Below the pieces are notes generated by a model. It was given only the letters and a program-made list of their open reading frames with translations, ran no database searches and was not told where the DNA came from. This document shows, one piece after another, positions 1 through 7,968 of a stretch of 27,227 nucleotides of DNA (positions within the stretch are counted from its first letter, which is position 1; every line of letters begins with the position of its first letter). The position numbers were made by a program, and so were the translations under genes. Origin of the DNA: Planctomycetota bacterium. Its GTDB lineage: Bacteria > Planctomycetota > Brocadiia > JAJRTI01. The DNA lies in assembly GCA_024278415.1 (NCBI GenBank), contig JAJRTI010000116.1, positions 1 through 27,227 on the forward strand. Reading direction: 5' to 3'.

Positions 1-119
1 AGACGCCCAGCCTGTGTGCGTTTGGCGCCAGGGCCATGCCCCTTGCCAACTCGCCTGCCGCGTAGTGGCGCAGTGGCGCCCGCGGGAGTCGTCCGTCTCG
101 AAGCAGAGAGCGGATCAGA

Positions 120-157
120 GCAATGATGCAACACCTGGGCAGGTGTTGCATCATTGC
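120..157. repeat. 18-bp perfect inverted repeat
   Basis: Arms at 120-137 (GCAATGATGCAACACCTG) and 140-157 are exact reverse complements separated by only GG. No T-run follows on either strand, so a simple rho-independent terminator is not obvious. It lies in non-coding sequence and its function is unknown. Confidence 0.8.
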
Positions 158-232
158 CAGGCTCGCAGAGGCCGCGATACACGTACGCCAGCCTCCGGAA
201 AGACCGCTTCACGCGCGCCCAATGGCGCTGGG

Positions 233-262
233 TTGATTCCTCCATGAGCCGCCGACTATAAT
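233..262 (+). promoter_or_regulatory. candidate sigma70-type promoter for the radical SAM gene
   Basis: TTGATT at 233-238 and a perfect TATAAT at 257-262 are separated by 18 bp. If used, it would give a leader of more than 300 nt that contains the hairpin array at 328-542 before the start codon at 599. This is inferred from consensus match only. Confidence 0.35.
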
Positions 263-327
263 GCCCACGAGGGCGACGTGTGCCGCTCTTATTTCGTTTG
301 TGCTCGCCCATCGCCTGAAAACACAAA

Positions 328-542
328 GCGGGCTTGGCCCGCGACCCGGGAGCGGATCCAGAAGCCTCGGGATCGCCTTCCGCCTTGACCGTGCGGCCGT
401 GCGAGCATCGGAATGCGAAGGCATTCCGCTCCGGCCTCTTGTCTTTCATCGCGGTTCCTCATGGATTAGGCGACAAGGCGGGCTTCGCCCGCAACCCGGG
501 AGCGGAATGCCTTCGCATTCCGATGGACGGCGAAGGCCGTCC
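328..542. repeat. REP-like array of short hairpins
   Basis: A 29-nt unit beginning GCGGGCTT and ending ACCCGGGAGCGGA occurs at 328-356 and 478-506 with two mismatches; each copy contains a GCGGGC/GCCCGC hairpin. Between and after them are three hairpins with 7-bp stems and 4-nt loops: 410-427 (GGAATGC-GAAG-GCATTCC), 504-521 (the same stem with loop CTTC) and 525-542 (GGACGGC-GAAG-GCCGTCC). The first and third are followed by GCTCC. This looks like a modular repetitive extragenic palindrome array in the leader of the downstream gene. Confidence 0.75.
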
Positions 543-598
543 GCTCCATGTGTGCAACATCTTGTTTTTCGTCGCGGCTACGAATGCTTAAGGCACTA

Positions 599-2125
599 AT
601 GCCGTCTTCCCACGTCGCGCTCGTCGTCCTCTATGGGGTGGAGAATGCCGGCGTGCGCTACATCGCGTCGTCGCTGCGGGCGCGGGGGCATCGGGCCACA
701 CTGGTGCTGTTCAAGGAGTGGGCCAACAACGCCAACCCGCGGCCTACGGAGCACGAGGCCGCGCAACTCGTGTCGCTGCTGAAAGAGCGAGGCGTGAACG
801 TGGTCGGCCTCAGCTTTGGCTCGTCGTATTTCAAGATCGCCTGCGGCTTGGTCGAGCGCCTGCGCGTTGGACTCGATGTGCCCATCGTGTTTGGCGGCAT
901 CCATGCCACCGTAGCGCCTGAGCGTTGCATCGAGGTGGCCGACTACGTGTGCGTGGGCGAGGGCGAGGAGGCCATGGCCGAACTGGCCGACAGCCTGGCG
1001 GCCGGTTGCGACGCAACCGCGATCCCCAACCTTTGGGTGCGGCAGGGCGGCCAGGTGGTGCGCAACGAGGTGCGCCCGCTGGTCGCCAACCTCGACGCGC
1101 TCGCGGTCCCGTCGTACGGGCACGAAGACACGTTCCTCATCGTGCACGACCGCGTCGAGCAATGCGACCCGTTGGCCATGGCGCGCGACTATCGCGTGTA
1201 CACCGGCCGGGGGTGCCTGTTTCGTTGTGCGTACTGTTACAACAGCACGCTGCGCGAAATCTACCGCGGCAAGGGCCCGTACTATCGCCTCCGGTCGCCG
1301 GGCTCGGTGATCGAGGAACTCAAGGCGGTCCTTGCCGCGAACCCGCGCGTGCGGAAGATCATTTTCGACGATGACGTGTTCGTGCCCAACAAGGAGTGGA
1401 TCGACGAGTTCCTGCCGCGCTACGAGGGCGAGATTGGGCTGCCGTTCGAGTGCATGCTGCACCCCAACATGCTCGACGAGGGCTACCTCGAACGGCTCAA
1501 GGCGGCCGGGCTGCGGCATCTCCAGGTCGGCATCGAGGCCGGCTCGGCCGCGGAGGGCGAGGGCCTCTTCGATCGGCCCTTGGGCCAGCAGAAGATCCTC
1601 GACTTCGGCCGGCTCAATCGCCGGCTCAAGATCGACGTGGTCTACGACGTAATCGTGGACAACCCTTTGGCCACGGAGCAGGACCAGCGTGAATTGGTCG
1701 AGTTCGTGCTCCAGCTCCCACGGCCGTTCAAGATGTTCATCTACTCGCTCACCGCGTTCCCCAAGACGTCCATCACGCGAAAGCTGCTCGCCGCGGGGGC
1801 CATCACCGAGCAGGATGTGGAGGGCGAGGCGGAAAAGGCGCTCGAACAGTTCCGCATCACGCTCGACTACCCGCGAGGCAAGTTCGACCAGTTCATCCTC
1901 GCGCTGCTCGTGCTCTCATCCAAGAGCTTTGTGCCCAAGTGGCTGCTGCGGGCCCTCTACCGCGCGAAGTGGTTCGAGCGCCATCCCAAGCCGCTGCTCA
2001 TGTTCGCTTGGGCGGCGAACATCGTCAAGATGGCCGGCATCGCGCTGGGCATGATCCTGCGCGGTGAGTTGTCCGCGTTCAAGTTCAGGCAGTACTCGAA
2101 CGTCTCGAAGATGCTGACGCAGTGA
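599..2125 (+). CDS. B12-binding-type radical SAM protein
   Basis: This 508-aa protein has the BchE/P-methylase-like two-domain layout. An N-terminal cobalamin-binding-type Rossmann domain (about residues 1-150) contains the family-typical segments IVFGGIHAT and VCVGEGEEAM. A radical SAM core follows, with the cluster motif CLFRCAYC (Cys206, Cys210, Cys213) binding a 4Fe-4S cluster and S-adenosylmethionine. The C-terminal 150 residues are helical and basic and not assigned. Family members do methylations or ring rearrangements on lipids, tetrapyrroles or natural products; the substrate here cannot be told. I chose ATG 599 because AAGG lies upstream at a reasonable distance and it begins directly before the beta-strand SSHVALVVLYG; ATG 584 is an in-frame alternative. 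The gene stands alone, after a long hairpin-rich leader and followed by a non-coding gap. Confidence 0.85.
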   Translation: MPSSHVALVVLYGVENAGVRYIASSLRARGHRATLVLFKEWANNANPRPTEHEAAQLVSLLKERGVNVVGLSFGSSYFKIACGLVERLRVGLDVPIVFGGIHATVAPERCIEVADYVCVGEGEEAMAELADSLAAGCDATAIPNLWVRQGGQVVRNEVRPLVANLDALAVPSYGHEDTFLIVHDRVEQCDPLAMARDYRVYTGRGCLFRCAYCYNSTLREIYRGKGPYYRLRSPGSVIEELKAVLAANPRVRKIIFDDDVFVPNKEWIDEFLPRYEGEIGLPFECMLHPNMLDEGYLERLKAAGLRHLQVGIEAGSAAEGEGLFDRPLGQQKILDFGRLNRRLKIDVVYDVIVDNPLATEQDQRELVEFVLQLPRPFKMFIYSLTAFPKTSITRKLLAAGAITEQDVEGEAEKALEQFRITLDYPRGKFDQFILALLVLSSKSFVPKWLLRALYRAKWFERHPKPLLMFAWAANIVKMAGIALGMILRGELSAFKFRQYSNVSKMLTQ

Positions 2126-2386
2126 GGGGGGCGACGCCCCGCAGTCCATGTGGGGTGCGGTCCCGCATGTGCGGGAACGCCGCTTTAGCTTTTCGCCTGT
2201 CGCTGGCGAACGGCTCGCGCGTGTGCGGATGGAAAGCAGCGCTACGCGCTGCCAGCCAAAGCGCCGTCGAGCCGGCGCACTCCACAACGGAGCGCATCGA
2301 CAACCGGCAAGGGCCTAACCGCGCCATTCTTGCCAACGGAACAGTCCACTCTTGCTCGTCCTCTCGTCGCCCTCGGAATCAGCCAA
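2126..2386. other. non-coding gap with small hairpins
   Basis: No credible gene is seen. It holds several palindromes: 2128-2140 (GGGGCG-A-CGCCCC), 2161-2176 (TCCCGCA-TG-TGCGGGA) and 2236-2252 (GCAGCGC-TAC-GCGCTGC). None is followed by a clear T-run, so any role in terminating the upstream gene is uncertain. Confidence 0.5.
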
Positions 2387-2420
2387 CCTCCCGAAGGTGG
2401 GCCACCTTCGGGAGGGTTTC
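2387..2420 (-). terminator. hairpin terminator candidate after the BrkB-like gene
   Basis: Arms 2387-2400 (CCTCCCGAAGGTGG) and 2402-2415 are perfect reverse complements around a single base, only about 10 bp after the stop of the minus-strand membrane protein gene. The T-run on that strand is poor (TTGG), while the plus strand has GTTTCTT. It could therefore serve both converging transcripts. Confidence 0.5.
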
Positions 2421-2425
2421 TTGGC

Positions 2426-4123
2426 TCATGCGTCCTGGCCCGCCGCCTCCCTCTCCAGTTCTGCTCGCTCCTGCCGTTCCTCGATCTCCTTTTCCGCCTC
2501 CAGCATCGCGTCCATCTCCTCCTGGAACGTGGTGGCCTTGCTCTCGTGGAACGGCCCGGCCTGGAGCACGAGGTAGTGGCACGTCACGTCCGCCAGTTCT
2601 TCCTTCGTCACCTTCCAGATTCGGGCGACCGCGTCGTTGAGCAACTCCTTGGCCTTGTCGTCGGGCATGGGGAAGTGCCTCCCGCCGTGGTGGTGCATGC
2701 GGTTGATCACGTCGTAGATCGTGTAGTTCTCCAAGCTGCTCGTCGGCTGGTACGCGGTGGACTCGTCGTCGCCGTCGGACACGATCTCTGTGACGTAGCC
2801 CAAGTCTTTCAATTCGAGCATGCAGTCGTACACAATGCTCGCCGGCAGGCGCAGCGAGAGGTAGATGGACCGCGTGGTGAGGGGCTTGCGGTCGAAGTGG
2901 AACGCCTGGCCTACGGCAACGAGGCAGCGCAGGAGCACGAACATGCGGTCGCCGAAGCTCGTGAGCAGCGTGACTCCCTCGCGCTCGAACACGGAGAGGT
3001 TCTGGTCTGCGTACGCCACCCCCGCGCCGAAGAGCACGATGGCCCAACTGAGGTACACCCAGAACAGCATGAACGGCACCGCGGCAAGCGATCCATAGAG
3101 GACGCGGTAGAGGGCGAAGCGCGCCGAGTTGGCCATCCACGCGAAGTAAAGGCCGTAGCCTTGGTTCATGATGTGCCAGATCGTGCCGGCCACAACGCCC
3201 GCGACAATGGCCGAGCGCAGCCGCACCCGCGCGTTGGGCATAATGATGTAGAGTAGGGCGAACGCGATCCACACCCAGACGTAGGGCAGCATGCCGCGGA
3301 CGAAGCCGCCAATGATCGGCAGGGTGTTGACCTGGTGCATGAGCTTCTCGCTCTTGGTGGCGATGTTGTACCCGCTGGTGACCACGAGCACGAGCGTGGG
3401 GAGCGTCACCACGCCCCAGTACACGACGAGACGGGTGACGAACGTGCGCTTCCGGCGAATGCCCCAGATGTCGTTGAAGCCTTGCTCGATCTTGCTCAGC
3501 AGCGACACGACGGTGAGGAGCGCGATGGTGAACCCGGCCACTCCCATAGCCTTGGTGTTGAGGTTTTCGACGAAGCCGCGGATCTTCGTCACAAGGAACT
3601 TCGCGTCCTCGGCCGCGGCCGCGTCTTCCGTGTCCACACCCAAGGCCGGATTGCCCGTGTCCTTTGCAGCTTGGGCGTCGGCCGCGCCCTGTTCGGCCAT
3701 CTCCTTTGCCTCTTGCTTTTTCCGCTGTTTCTCCTGTTCCTCCCAGTAGGCCGATCGTTGTTCGAGCACCGAGCCGAGCATCGTGCGGGCGGCGGGGGCG
3801 ATGGGCTTGATCACGTGCTCGACCTGCGGCCAGAAACGCTCGTCGGCCAGGTTGGTCTGCCCCAGGCCCTTGAGCGCGACGGCGAACACGGCCACGAGCG
3901 GCACGATGGAAATCAGCGTCCAGTAGGTCAGCGCGTGGGCGCGCAGGAAAAACCGCTTCTCCATGAGGTTGCGGTACACCAGCACCGACAGCTTGAGCAG
4001 GTGCACGGCCCAAGTGTAGATGCGCCGCTTGCCCGTGGTGTCGTAGGCCCACATGTCCCGCAGGACGAATTGTTGCACCTTGCGGACAAGCTCGATGACC
4101 CGTCGGATCCGCTGCGAGACCAT
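2426..4123 (-). CDS. YihY/BrkB family membrane protein with winged-helix-like C-terminus
   Basis: The 565-aa product has the BrkB/YihY signature near residues 61-88 (AHALTYWTLISIVPLV), like the usual family start, then several further hydrophobic segments to about residue 330. This family (once called RNase BN or virulence factor BrkB) is an inner-membrane protein group of uncertain role. Two features differ from a typical member of about 300 aa. A charged Lys/Glu/Ala-rich insertion (about 120-190) follows the first membrane segment. A C-terminal region (about 340-430: DRMFVLLRCLVAVGQAF ... LPASIVYDCMLELKDLGYV) resembles an Rrf2/winged-helix domain, then ends in a Glu-rich coiled coil. GTG/ATG choice: ATG 4123 has GAGAGGG just upstream. 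It is divergent from the ScpA gene. Confidence 0.82.
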   Translation of the reverse strand: MVSQRIRRVIELVRKVQQFVLRDMWAYDTTGKRRIYTWAVHLLKLSVLVYRNLMEKRFFLRAHALTYWTLISIVPLVAVFAVALKGLGQTNLADERFWPQVEHVIKPIAPAARTMLGSVLEQRSAYWEEQEKQRKKQEAKEMAEQGAADAQAAKDTGNPALGVDTEDAAAAEDAKFLVTKIRGFVENLNTKAMGVAGFTIALLTVVSLLSKIEQGFNDIWGIRRKRTFVTRLVVYWGVVTLPTLVLVVTSGYNIATKSEKLMHQVNTLPIIGGFVRGMLPYVWVWIAFALLYIIMPNARVRLRSAIVAGVVAGTIWHIMNQGYGLYFAWMANSARFALYRVLYGSLAAVPFMLFWVYLSWAIVLFGAGVAYADQNLSVFEREGVTLLTSFGDRMFVLLRCLVAVGQAFHFDRKPLTTRSIYLSLRLPASIVYDCMLELKDLGYVTEIVSDGDDESTAYQPTSSLENYTIYDVINRMHHHGGRHFPMPDDKAKELLNDAVARIWKVTKEELADVTCHYLVLQAGPFHESKATTFQEEMDAMLEAEKEIEERQERAELEREAAGQDA

Positions 4124-4199
4124 GCGTATCCCTCTCGCTGAGATGCAGAACGGCCCTTGCATCAGGCCGGGGCCGAAGCGTATCAGGCCGCGGAGGGCA

Positions 4200-4252
4200 T
4201 GTCAAGACGGCGGATGGCTTCCTTGACATCGAAGCCCGCGCGGGGTTACAAT
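4200..4252 (+). promoter_or_regulatory. promoter for the ScpA gene with inverted repeat over the -35
   Basis: TTGACA (4223-4228) and TACAAT (4247-4252) are spaced by 18 bp, about 150 bp before the ScpA start. A 7-bp inverted repeat TGTCAAG (4200-4206) / CTTGACA (4222-4228) includes the -35 box, which could be an operator half-site pair or chance. Inference from sequence only. Confidence 0.45.
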
Positions 4253-4403
4253 CCGTCGCACTTCGCCCGGCACGCGGGGCTACATGTTGGGGATTCCGCA
4301 CAAGCGACATGACGCGCAGCCTGTCCTGCCATCAGCCCATCCATGCCTGCCCCCGCCACGGCTTGACGCGCGCGGGCATCTGGCCCCTTCGCGCACAAAC
4401 ACG

Positions 4404-6350
4404 ATGAGCGTTGCACCCCACGACTACCGCGTCGATCTCGACATCTACAACGGGCCGCTGGATCTCCTCCTCTACCTGATCCGGCGCGACGAGATCGAGA
4501 TTTACGACATCCCGATCGCCCACATCACGCAGCAGTTCATCGACTACCTCGAAGTGCTCAGAGCCATGGACCTGAACAAGGTCGGCGACTTCCTCGTCAT
4601 GGCCGCGACGCTTATGGAGGTCAAGTCCAAGATGCTCCTCCCGCCGGCCGAAGACGAGGAGGGCGACGAGGAAGAAGAGGATCCCCGCCTCGAATTGGTG
4701 CGGCAACTGCTCGAATACAAGCGCTTCAAGGACGCGGCCATGACCCTCTCCGCATGGGGCGCGATCCAGGACCGGAGGCTGCCGCGGCCGGGCGAACTCG
4801 ACCGCTTTTCAACCGATAGCGACACGGAGGATGACCCTGCGAGCTACGTCGACGGCGTCGAGCTGTGGCACCTCGTCGAGGCGTTCGCCACAATCGTGCG
4901 GCAGACCGGCCTGGGCATGGAGGGCACGGTTGTTTACGACGATACTCCTATCGAGGAGCACATGCGGCGCATCCTCGATCTCCTCGAAGAGCGCACCGTG
5001 GTCGCGTTCAGCGAGTTGTTCGAGGGCATGCGCAACCGCGGGGTCATGCTGGGATGTTTCCTCGCAATCTTGGAGCTGGCCAAGCAAGATCTGGTCCGCT
5101 TCGACCAGGCGCGGGACTTCAGCGAAATCATCCTGACCGTGCGACGGCCCGACGCCTGGTCGCGCCGGGATCCGCCCAAGCGCACGTTCGCGTCGCCCTG
5201 CCTTATGGCCAAGCGCGTGCGGCCGCTGCCGGGAGACCCGCGTGTGGGGCCAGCGATGCAGTTGCCGAGCCAGATGCGCACGATGCGCGAGATGGCCGCG
5301 TCGCCGGCGCGTCGCCGCGCGTACGATGCCTGCTTCTTCGATCTGCCTGTCTCCCCGGCGATTCGGCCGGTTTTCTACGAGCCGCTGGCGCCTACCGGCC
5401 CCCCGAAGCCGTGGCATGCGCTCGTGGCCGAGCCCAAGCGGCCGAGCTTCCTCCCGCCGGAGGAGGTCGAAGTGGACGCCGCAGATGTCGAGGAGATTGA
5501 CGTGCAGGACGTGGCGATCGAAGCGCCGGAGGGCTGGGTGCCTCCGCCGCCGCCAAAGCTGCCGGAGTTGGCGTTCCGCCGGCGCGTGGCCGCCGGCGCC
5601 GGCCGGCGGCTGTTTGCGCCGAGCCGGCCGGGCGTATACGTCGCCAGCCGTCCGCTGAAGCTCTTCCCGCTGCCGAGGCCGTCAGAGGAACTCCTCGATG
5701 CCGCGCGGCGGCCGCCCGCACCCGAGCAGAAGGAGGCCTCGCCCGCGGCCGAGGTGGCCGCGGAGGGCCAAGAGTTGCCGGCGCGCACCGCGTCGCTGCT
5801 GCACAAGCCCGCGGCCGGGAAGGGGCGCAAGCTTTTCGTTGCGCAGTACCCACTGCCGCGCTCCTCGTTTCGCGTGCCGGCCGAGGCGGAGGCGCAGACC
5901 ATGCCGGAGCCGCCAGCGCCTGAGCCTGTCGCGCCGCCCGAGACTCCGCTGCCAGTTGAGACCGCCCGAGCGGCCTCGCCGATCTCGCCGGAGTGGGGGG
6001 GGGCGCCGCCTCAGCCTTCTGCGCCGGAGCCTCCACAAGCCCCCGCGCCGGACGTGCCCGCTCCCGTCCCCACGCCCGTTGCTCCATCGATGCCCTTGCG
6101 GCGTGTGCAGGCAGCGGGCAAGGGACGCAAGCTGTTCACCCCGGCGTATCCCTTGCCCCAAGCGCCTCTCGCCCTGCCATCGGCGCAGGCGGCCGCCGAA
6201 AGCGCGCCAAGGGCTAAGCCGGCTGAGCCGGCCCTCGCCCAGGAACACGACGCGGGCAAGCTCTTGGCATGGCTCCGGCGCGTGTGGGCCTGGCTGTGCC
6301 GCGGCGCCAGCGCGTGCTGGGCTTGGGTCCGGGAGCGCGTCAGAGGCTAG
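4404..6350 (+). CDS. scpA: segregation and condensation protein A with long repeat-containing tail
   Basis: Residues 1-252 are a complete ScpA kleisin, the bridging subunit of the bacterial SMC condensin. The N-terminal segment DIYNGPLDLLLYLIRRDEIE and the VKSKMLLPP helix match the SMC-neck binding part. The C-terminal winged helix (about 178-252, EEHMRRILDLLEERTVVAFSE) is present. Family members are about 250-280 aa; this one is 648 aa. The extra 400 residues are Pro/Ala/Glu-rich, with three copies of an AAGxGR[KR]LF motif at residues 396-404, 470-478 and 570-578. The latter two are followed by a YPLP segment and sit exactly 100 residues apart. It ends in a cationic Trp-rich amphipathic stretch (about 617-648: LLAWLRRVWAWLCRG). 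ATG 4404 is chosen because homology begins a few residues later. No scpB follows, although the two genes are commonly adjacent. A run of nine G (5995-6003) lies in the tail. Confidence 0.92.
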   Translation: MSVAPHDYRVDLDIYNGPLDLLLYLIRRDEIEIYDIPIAHITQQFIDYLEVLRAMDLNKVGDFLVMAATLMEVKSKMLLPPAEDEEGDEEEEDPRLELVRQLLEYKRFKDAAMTLSAWGAIQDRRLPRPGELDRFSTDSDTEDDPASYVDGVELWHLVEAFATIVRQTGLGMEGTVVYDDTPIEEHMRRILDLLEERTVVAFSELFEGMRNRGVMLGCFLAILELAKQDLVRFDQARDFSEIILTVRRPDAWSRRDPPKRTFASPCLMAKRVRPLPGDPRVGPAMQLPSQMRTMREMAASPARRRAYDACFFDLPVSPAIRPVFYEPLAPTGPPKPWHALVAEPKRPSFLPPEEVEVDAADVEEIDVQDVAIEAPEGWVPPPPPKLPELAFRRRVAAGAGRRLFAPSRPGVYVASRPLKLFPLPRPSEELLDAARRPPAPEQKEASPAAEVAAEGQELPARTASLLHKPAAGKGRKLFVAQYPLPRSSFRVPAEAEAQTMPEPPAPEPVAPPETPLPVETARAASPISPEWGGAPPQPSAPEPPQAPAPDVPAPVPTPVAPSMPLRRVQAAGKGRKLFTPAYPLPQAPLALPSAQAAAESAPRAKPAEPALAQEHDAGKLLAWLRRVWAWLCRGASACWAWVRERVRG

Positions 6351-6557
6351 CGCACCAGGGCAGCCACGCCTGTAGTGCTCACGTCAGTGAGCCTCTGCCC
6401 CGGCGACTGCGGCAGAAGGCTCATTGGCGTAAGCACCACTGGCACAGGCGGCGCTTTGGGAAACTCATGCAGCGCGCGCTCCTTGCCTTTGCCATGAGGC
6501 GGAGGTAGCATTCGGCGCTACTTTGCGGCTGCTCTGGCCCAGGACTCGCCTCCCCCC

Positions 6558-7874
6558 ATGTACGATCTCAAGTCCAACCTGTTCGTCCACGAGGGCTACG
6601 TCCTCTTCCCTGACGCGATTGCGCGCGTCGAGCGCGTCGAAGCCGCGATGGGCAAGGCGGCGCAGACCTTCGGCGACCTCGATATCCCGGACTTGATCGA
6701 GGCGAACAACTGGGCCACGCTGCGCAGCAGTCGCTTCGGCGAGCAGGACAATCCGCCGGAGCCCGACGTGGTGCTCATGCTCGCGCGCTTCGATGGCAAC
6801 CCCAACGCGGAGAAGGTGCTCGATGCCTGCGGCGACGATGGCCAGGCCAAGCACCTCGCTCGCTACCTGCTCGGTGGCGGCGCGTTCAGCTTCTTCTCCA
6901 GCGGCATCCGCGACTGGACGCGGCCGCGCAAGGACCATGTGTGCCGGCCGGCGTGGCGCCTCTCGACCATGAACGGCTGCCCGCATCTGTGCGCGTACTG
7001 CTCGTTCGGCGGCGTGCACATGGCCATGGTCAACCTCGACCACTACGCGGAGCACCTGCGCAAGCTGATCAACAACAACCCGTGGGAGCCGGTCTACCTG
7101 TTCAACGACGCGTCGGACACGCTCGTGCTGGAGCCGGAGATCGACAACGTCAGGTTCTTCATCTACTTCTTCAAGTCGATGCCCGATCGCTACTTTGTGG
7201 TGCACACCAAGAGCGCGAACGTGGACCACATGCTCGGCCACGACCACCAGCAGCGCTGCATCATGCTCTGGACGATCGCGAGCCCCACCGCGAGCCGCGT
7301 GTTCGAGCCCGGCGCGCCGACGACGGAGGAGCGCTTCGAGGCCGCGCGGAAGTGCTACCAGGCGGGCTACCCCGTGCGCATCAAGTTCAAGCCGATCATC
7401 CCGGTCAAGAACTGGCGCGAGGAAGCCAAGGACATGGCCCGGCGCGCGCTCGACGGCATGCGCCCAGAGCTGATCAACCTGTTCACCCTCTCGTGGATGT
7501 CCGTGGACGAGATGGTGCGCGCGTTCGACGTGAACCAACTGGATCCGGAGATCGTGGCCGCGGCCGAGGCGGCGAAGGAAGAAATGAAGGACTCGCACGT
7601 CAAGCCGCTGCCCCACAAGACGCGCGCGATCATCTACGATCACTTCATCACCGAAATCCGCAAGGTCGACCCGGACGTGCCCGTCACGTTCAGCACCGAG
7701 ACGCTGGACATGTGGAAGGAGTTCGGCCCGCGGCTCGGATACAAGCCCACCGACTACATCTGCGGCTGCGGCGCCCAAGCCCGGCCCGGCTGCACGCGCC
7801 TGGAGCAGAGCCCCTGGGCCGTGTGCAAGCCAGTGACGTGGGATGGAGCCGAACTGCCGCTGAAGAAGGATTAG
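6558..7874 (+). CDS. spore photoproduct lyase-like radical SAM protein
   Basis: This 438-aa protein resembles the spore photoproduct lyase (SplB) family. It has the radical SAM motif CPHLCAYC (Cys141, Cys145, Cys148), then segments that fit SPL: FNDASDTLVLE, VVHTKSANVDHML, LWTIASPTASRVFEPG and the GYPVRIKFKPIIP strand. SPL repairs the thymine dimer of spore DNA, but SPL-like proteins occur in non-spore-formers with unproven substrates. Odd here is a C-terminal cysteine set (Cys402, Cys404, Cys412, Cys423) in a CxC-x7-C-x10-C arrangement that could hold a second metal or Fe-S cluster. There is no clear ribosome-binding site before ATG 6558. It precedes a glycosyltransferase gene on the same strand, separated by a long hairpin that begins within the stop codon region. 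Confidence 0.78.
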   Translation: MYDLKSNLFVHEGYVLFPDAIARVERVEAAMGKAAQTFGDLDIPDLIEANNWATLRSSRFGEQDNPPEPDVVLMLARFDGNPNAEKVLDACGDDGQAKHLARYLLGGGAFSFFSSGIRDWTRPRKDHVCRPAWRLSTMNGCPHLCAYCSFGGVHMAMVNLDHYAEHLRKLINNNPWEPVYLFNDASDTLVLEPEIDNVRFFIYFFKSMPDRYFVVHTKSANVDHMLGHDHQQRCIMLWTIASPTASRVFEPGAPTTEERFEAARKCYQAGYPVRIKFKPIIPVKNWREEAKDMARRALDGMRPELINLFTLSWMSVDEMVRAFDVNQLDPEIVAAAEAAKEEMKDSHVKPLPHKTRAIIYDHFITEIRKVDPDVPVTFSTETLDMWKEFGPRLGYKPTDYICGCGAQARPGCTRLEQSPWAVCKPVTWDGAELPLKKD

Positions 7875-7929
7875 GGATGAGAGATGAGGGATGAGAGTTG
7901 CTGTTCATCCCTCATCTCTCATCCCTAAT
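7870..7929 (+). terminator. 25-bp perfect hairpin overlapping the SPL-like gene stop
   Basis: Arms 7870-7894 and 7905-7929 are exact reverse complements with a 10-nt loop (GAGTTGCTGT). The left arm is itself a repeat of GGGATGAG / AGATGAG units, and the TAG stop (7872-7874) lies inside it. There is no long T-run after it, so it may be an mRNA-end stabiliser or an extragenic repeat rather than a classical terminator. Confidence 0.6.
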
Positions 7930-7968
7930 TCCAACCCTCCCGCAACGCATCGAGCTGTGTGATTGACC

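Noticed and set aside
596..1519. Long open stretch opposite the B12 radical SAM gene
   Set aside because: Antisense to a gene with clear motifs; the translation is His/Arg/Val-rich with no recognisable fold, as expected from GC-rich third positions.
2330..4141. Open stretches on the plus strand across the BrkB-like gene
   Set aside because: They mirror the real minus-strand gene and are rich in His, Glu and Arg without motifs.
6465..7778. 437-codon minus-strand open stretch opposite the SPL-like gene
   Set aside because: The plus-strand product has radical SAM motifs; the antisense translation is low-complexity His/Val/Arg.
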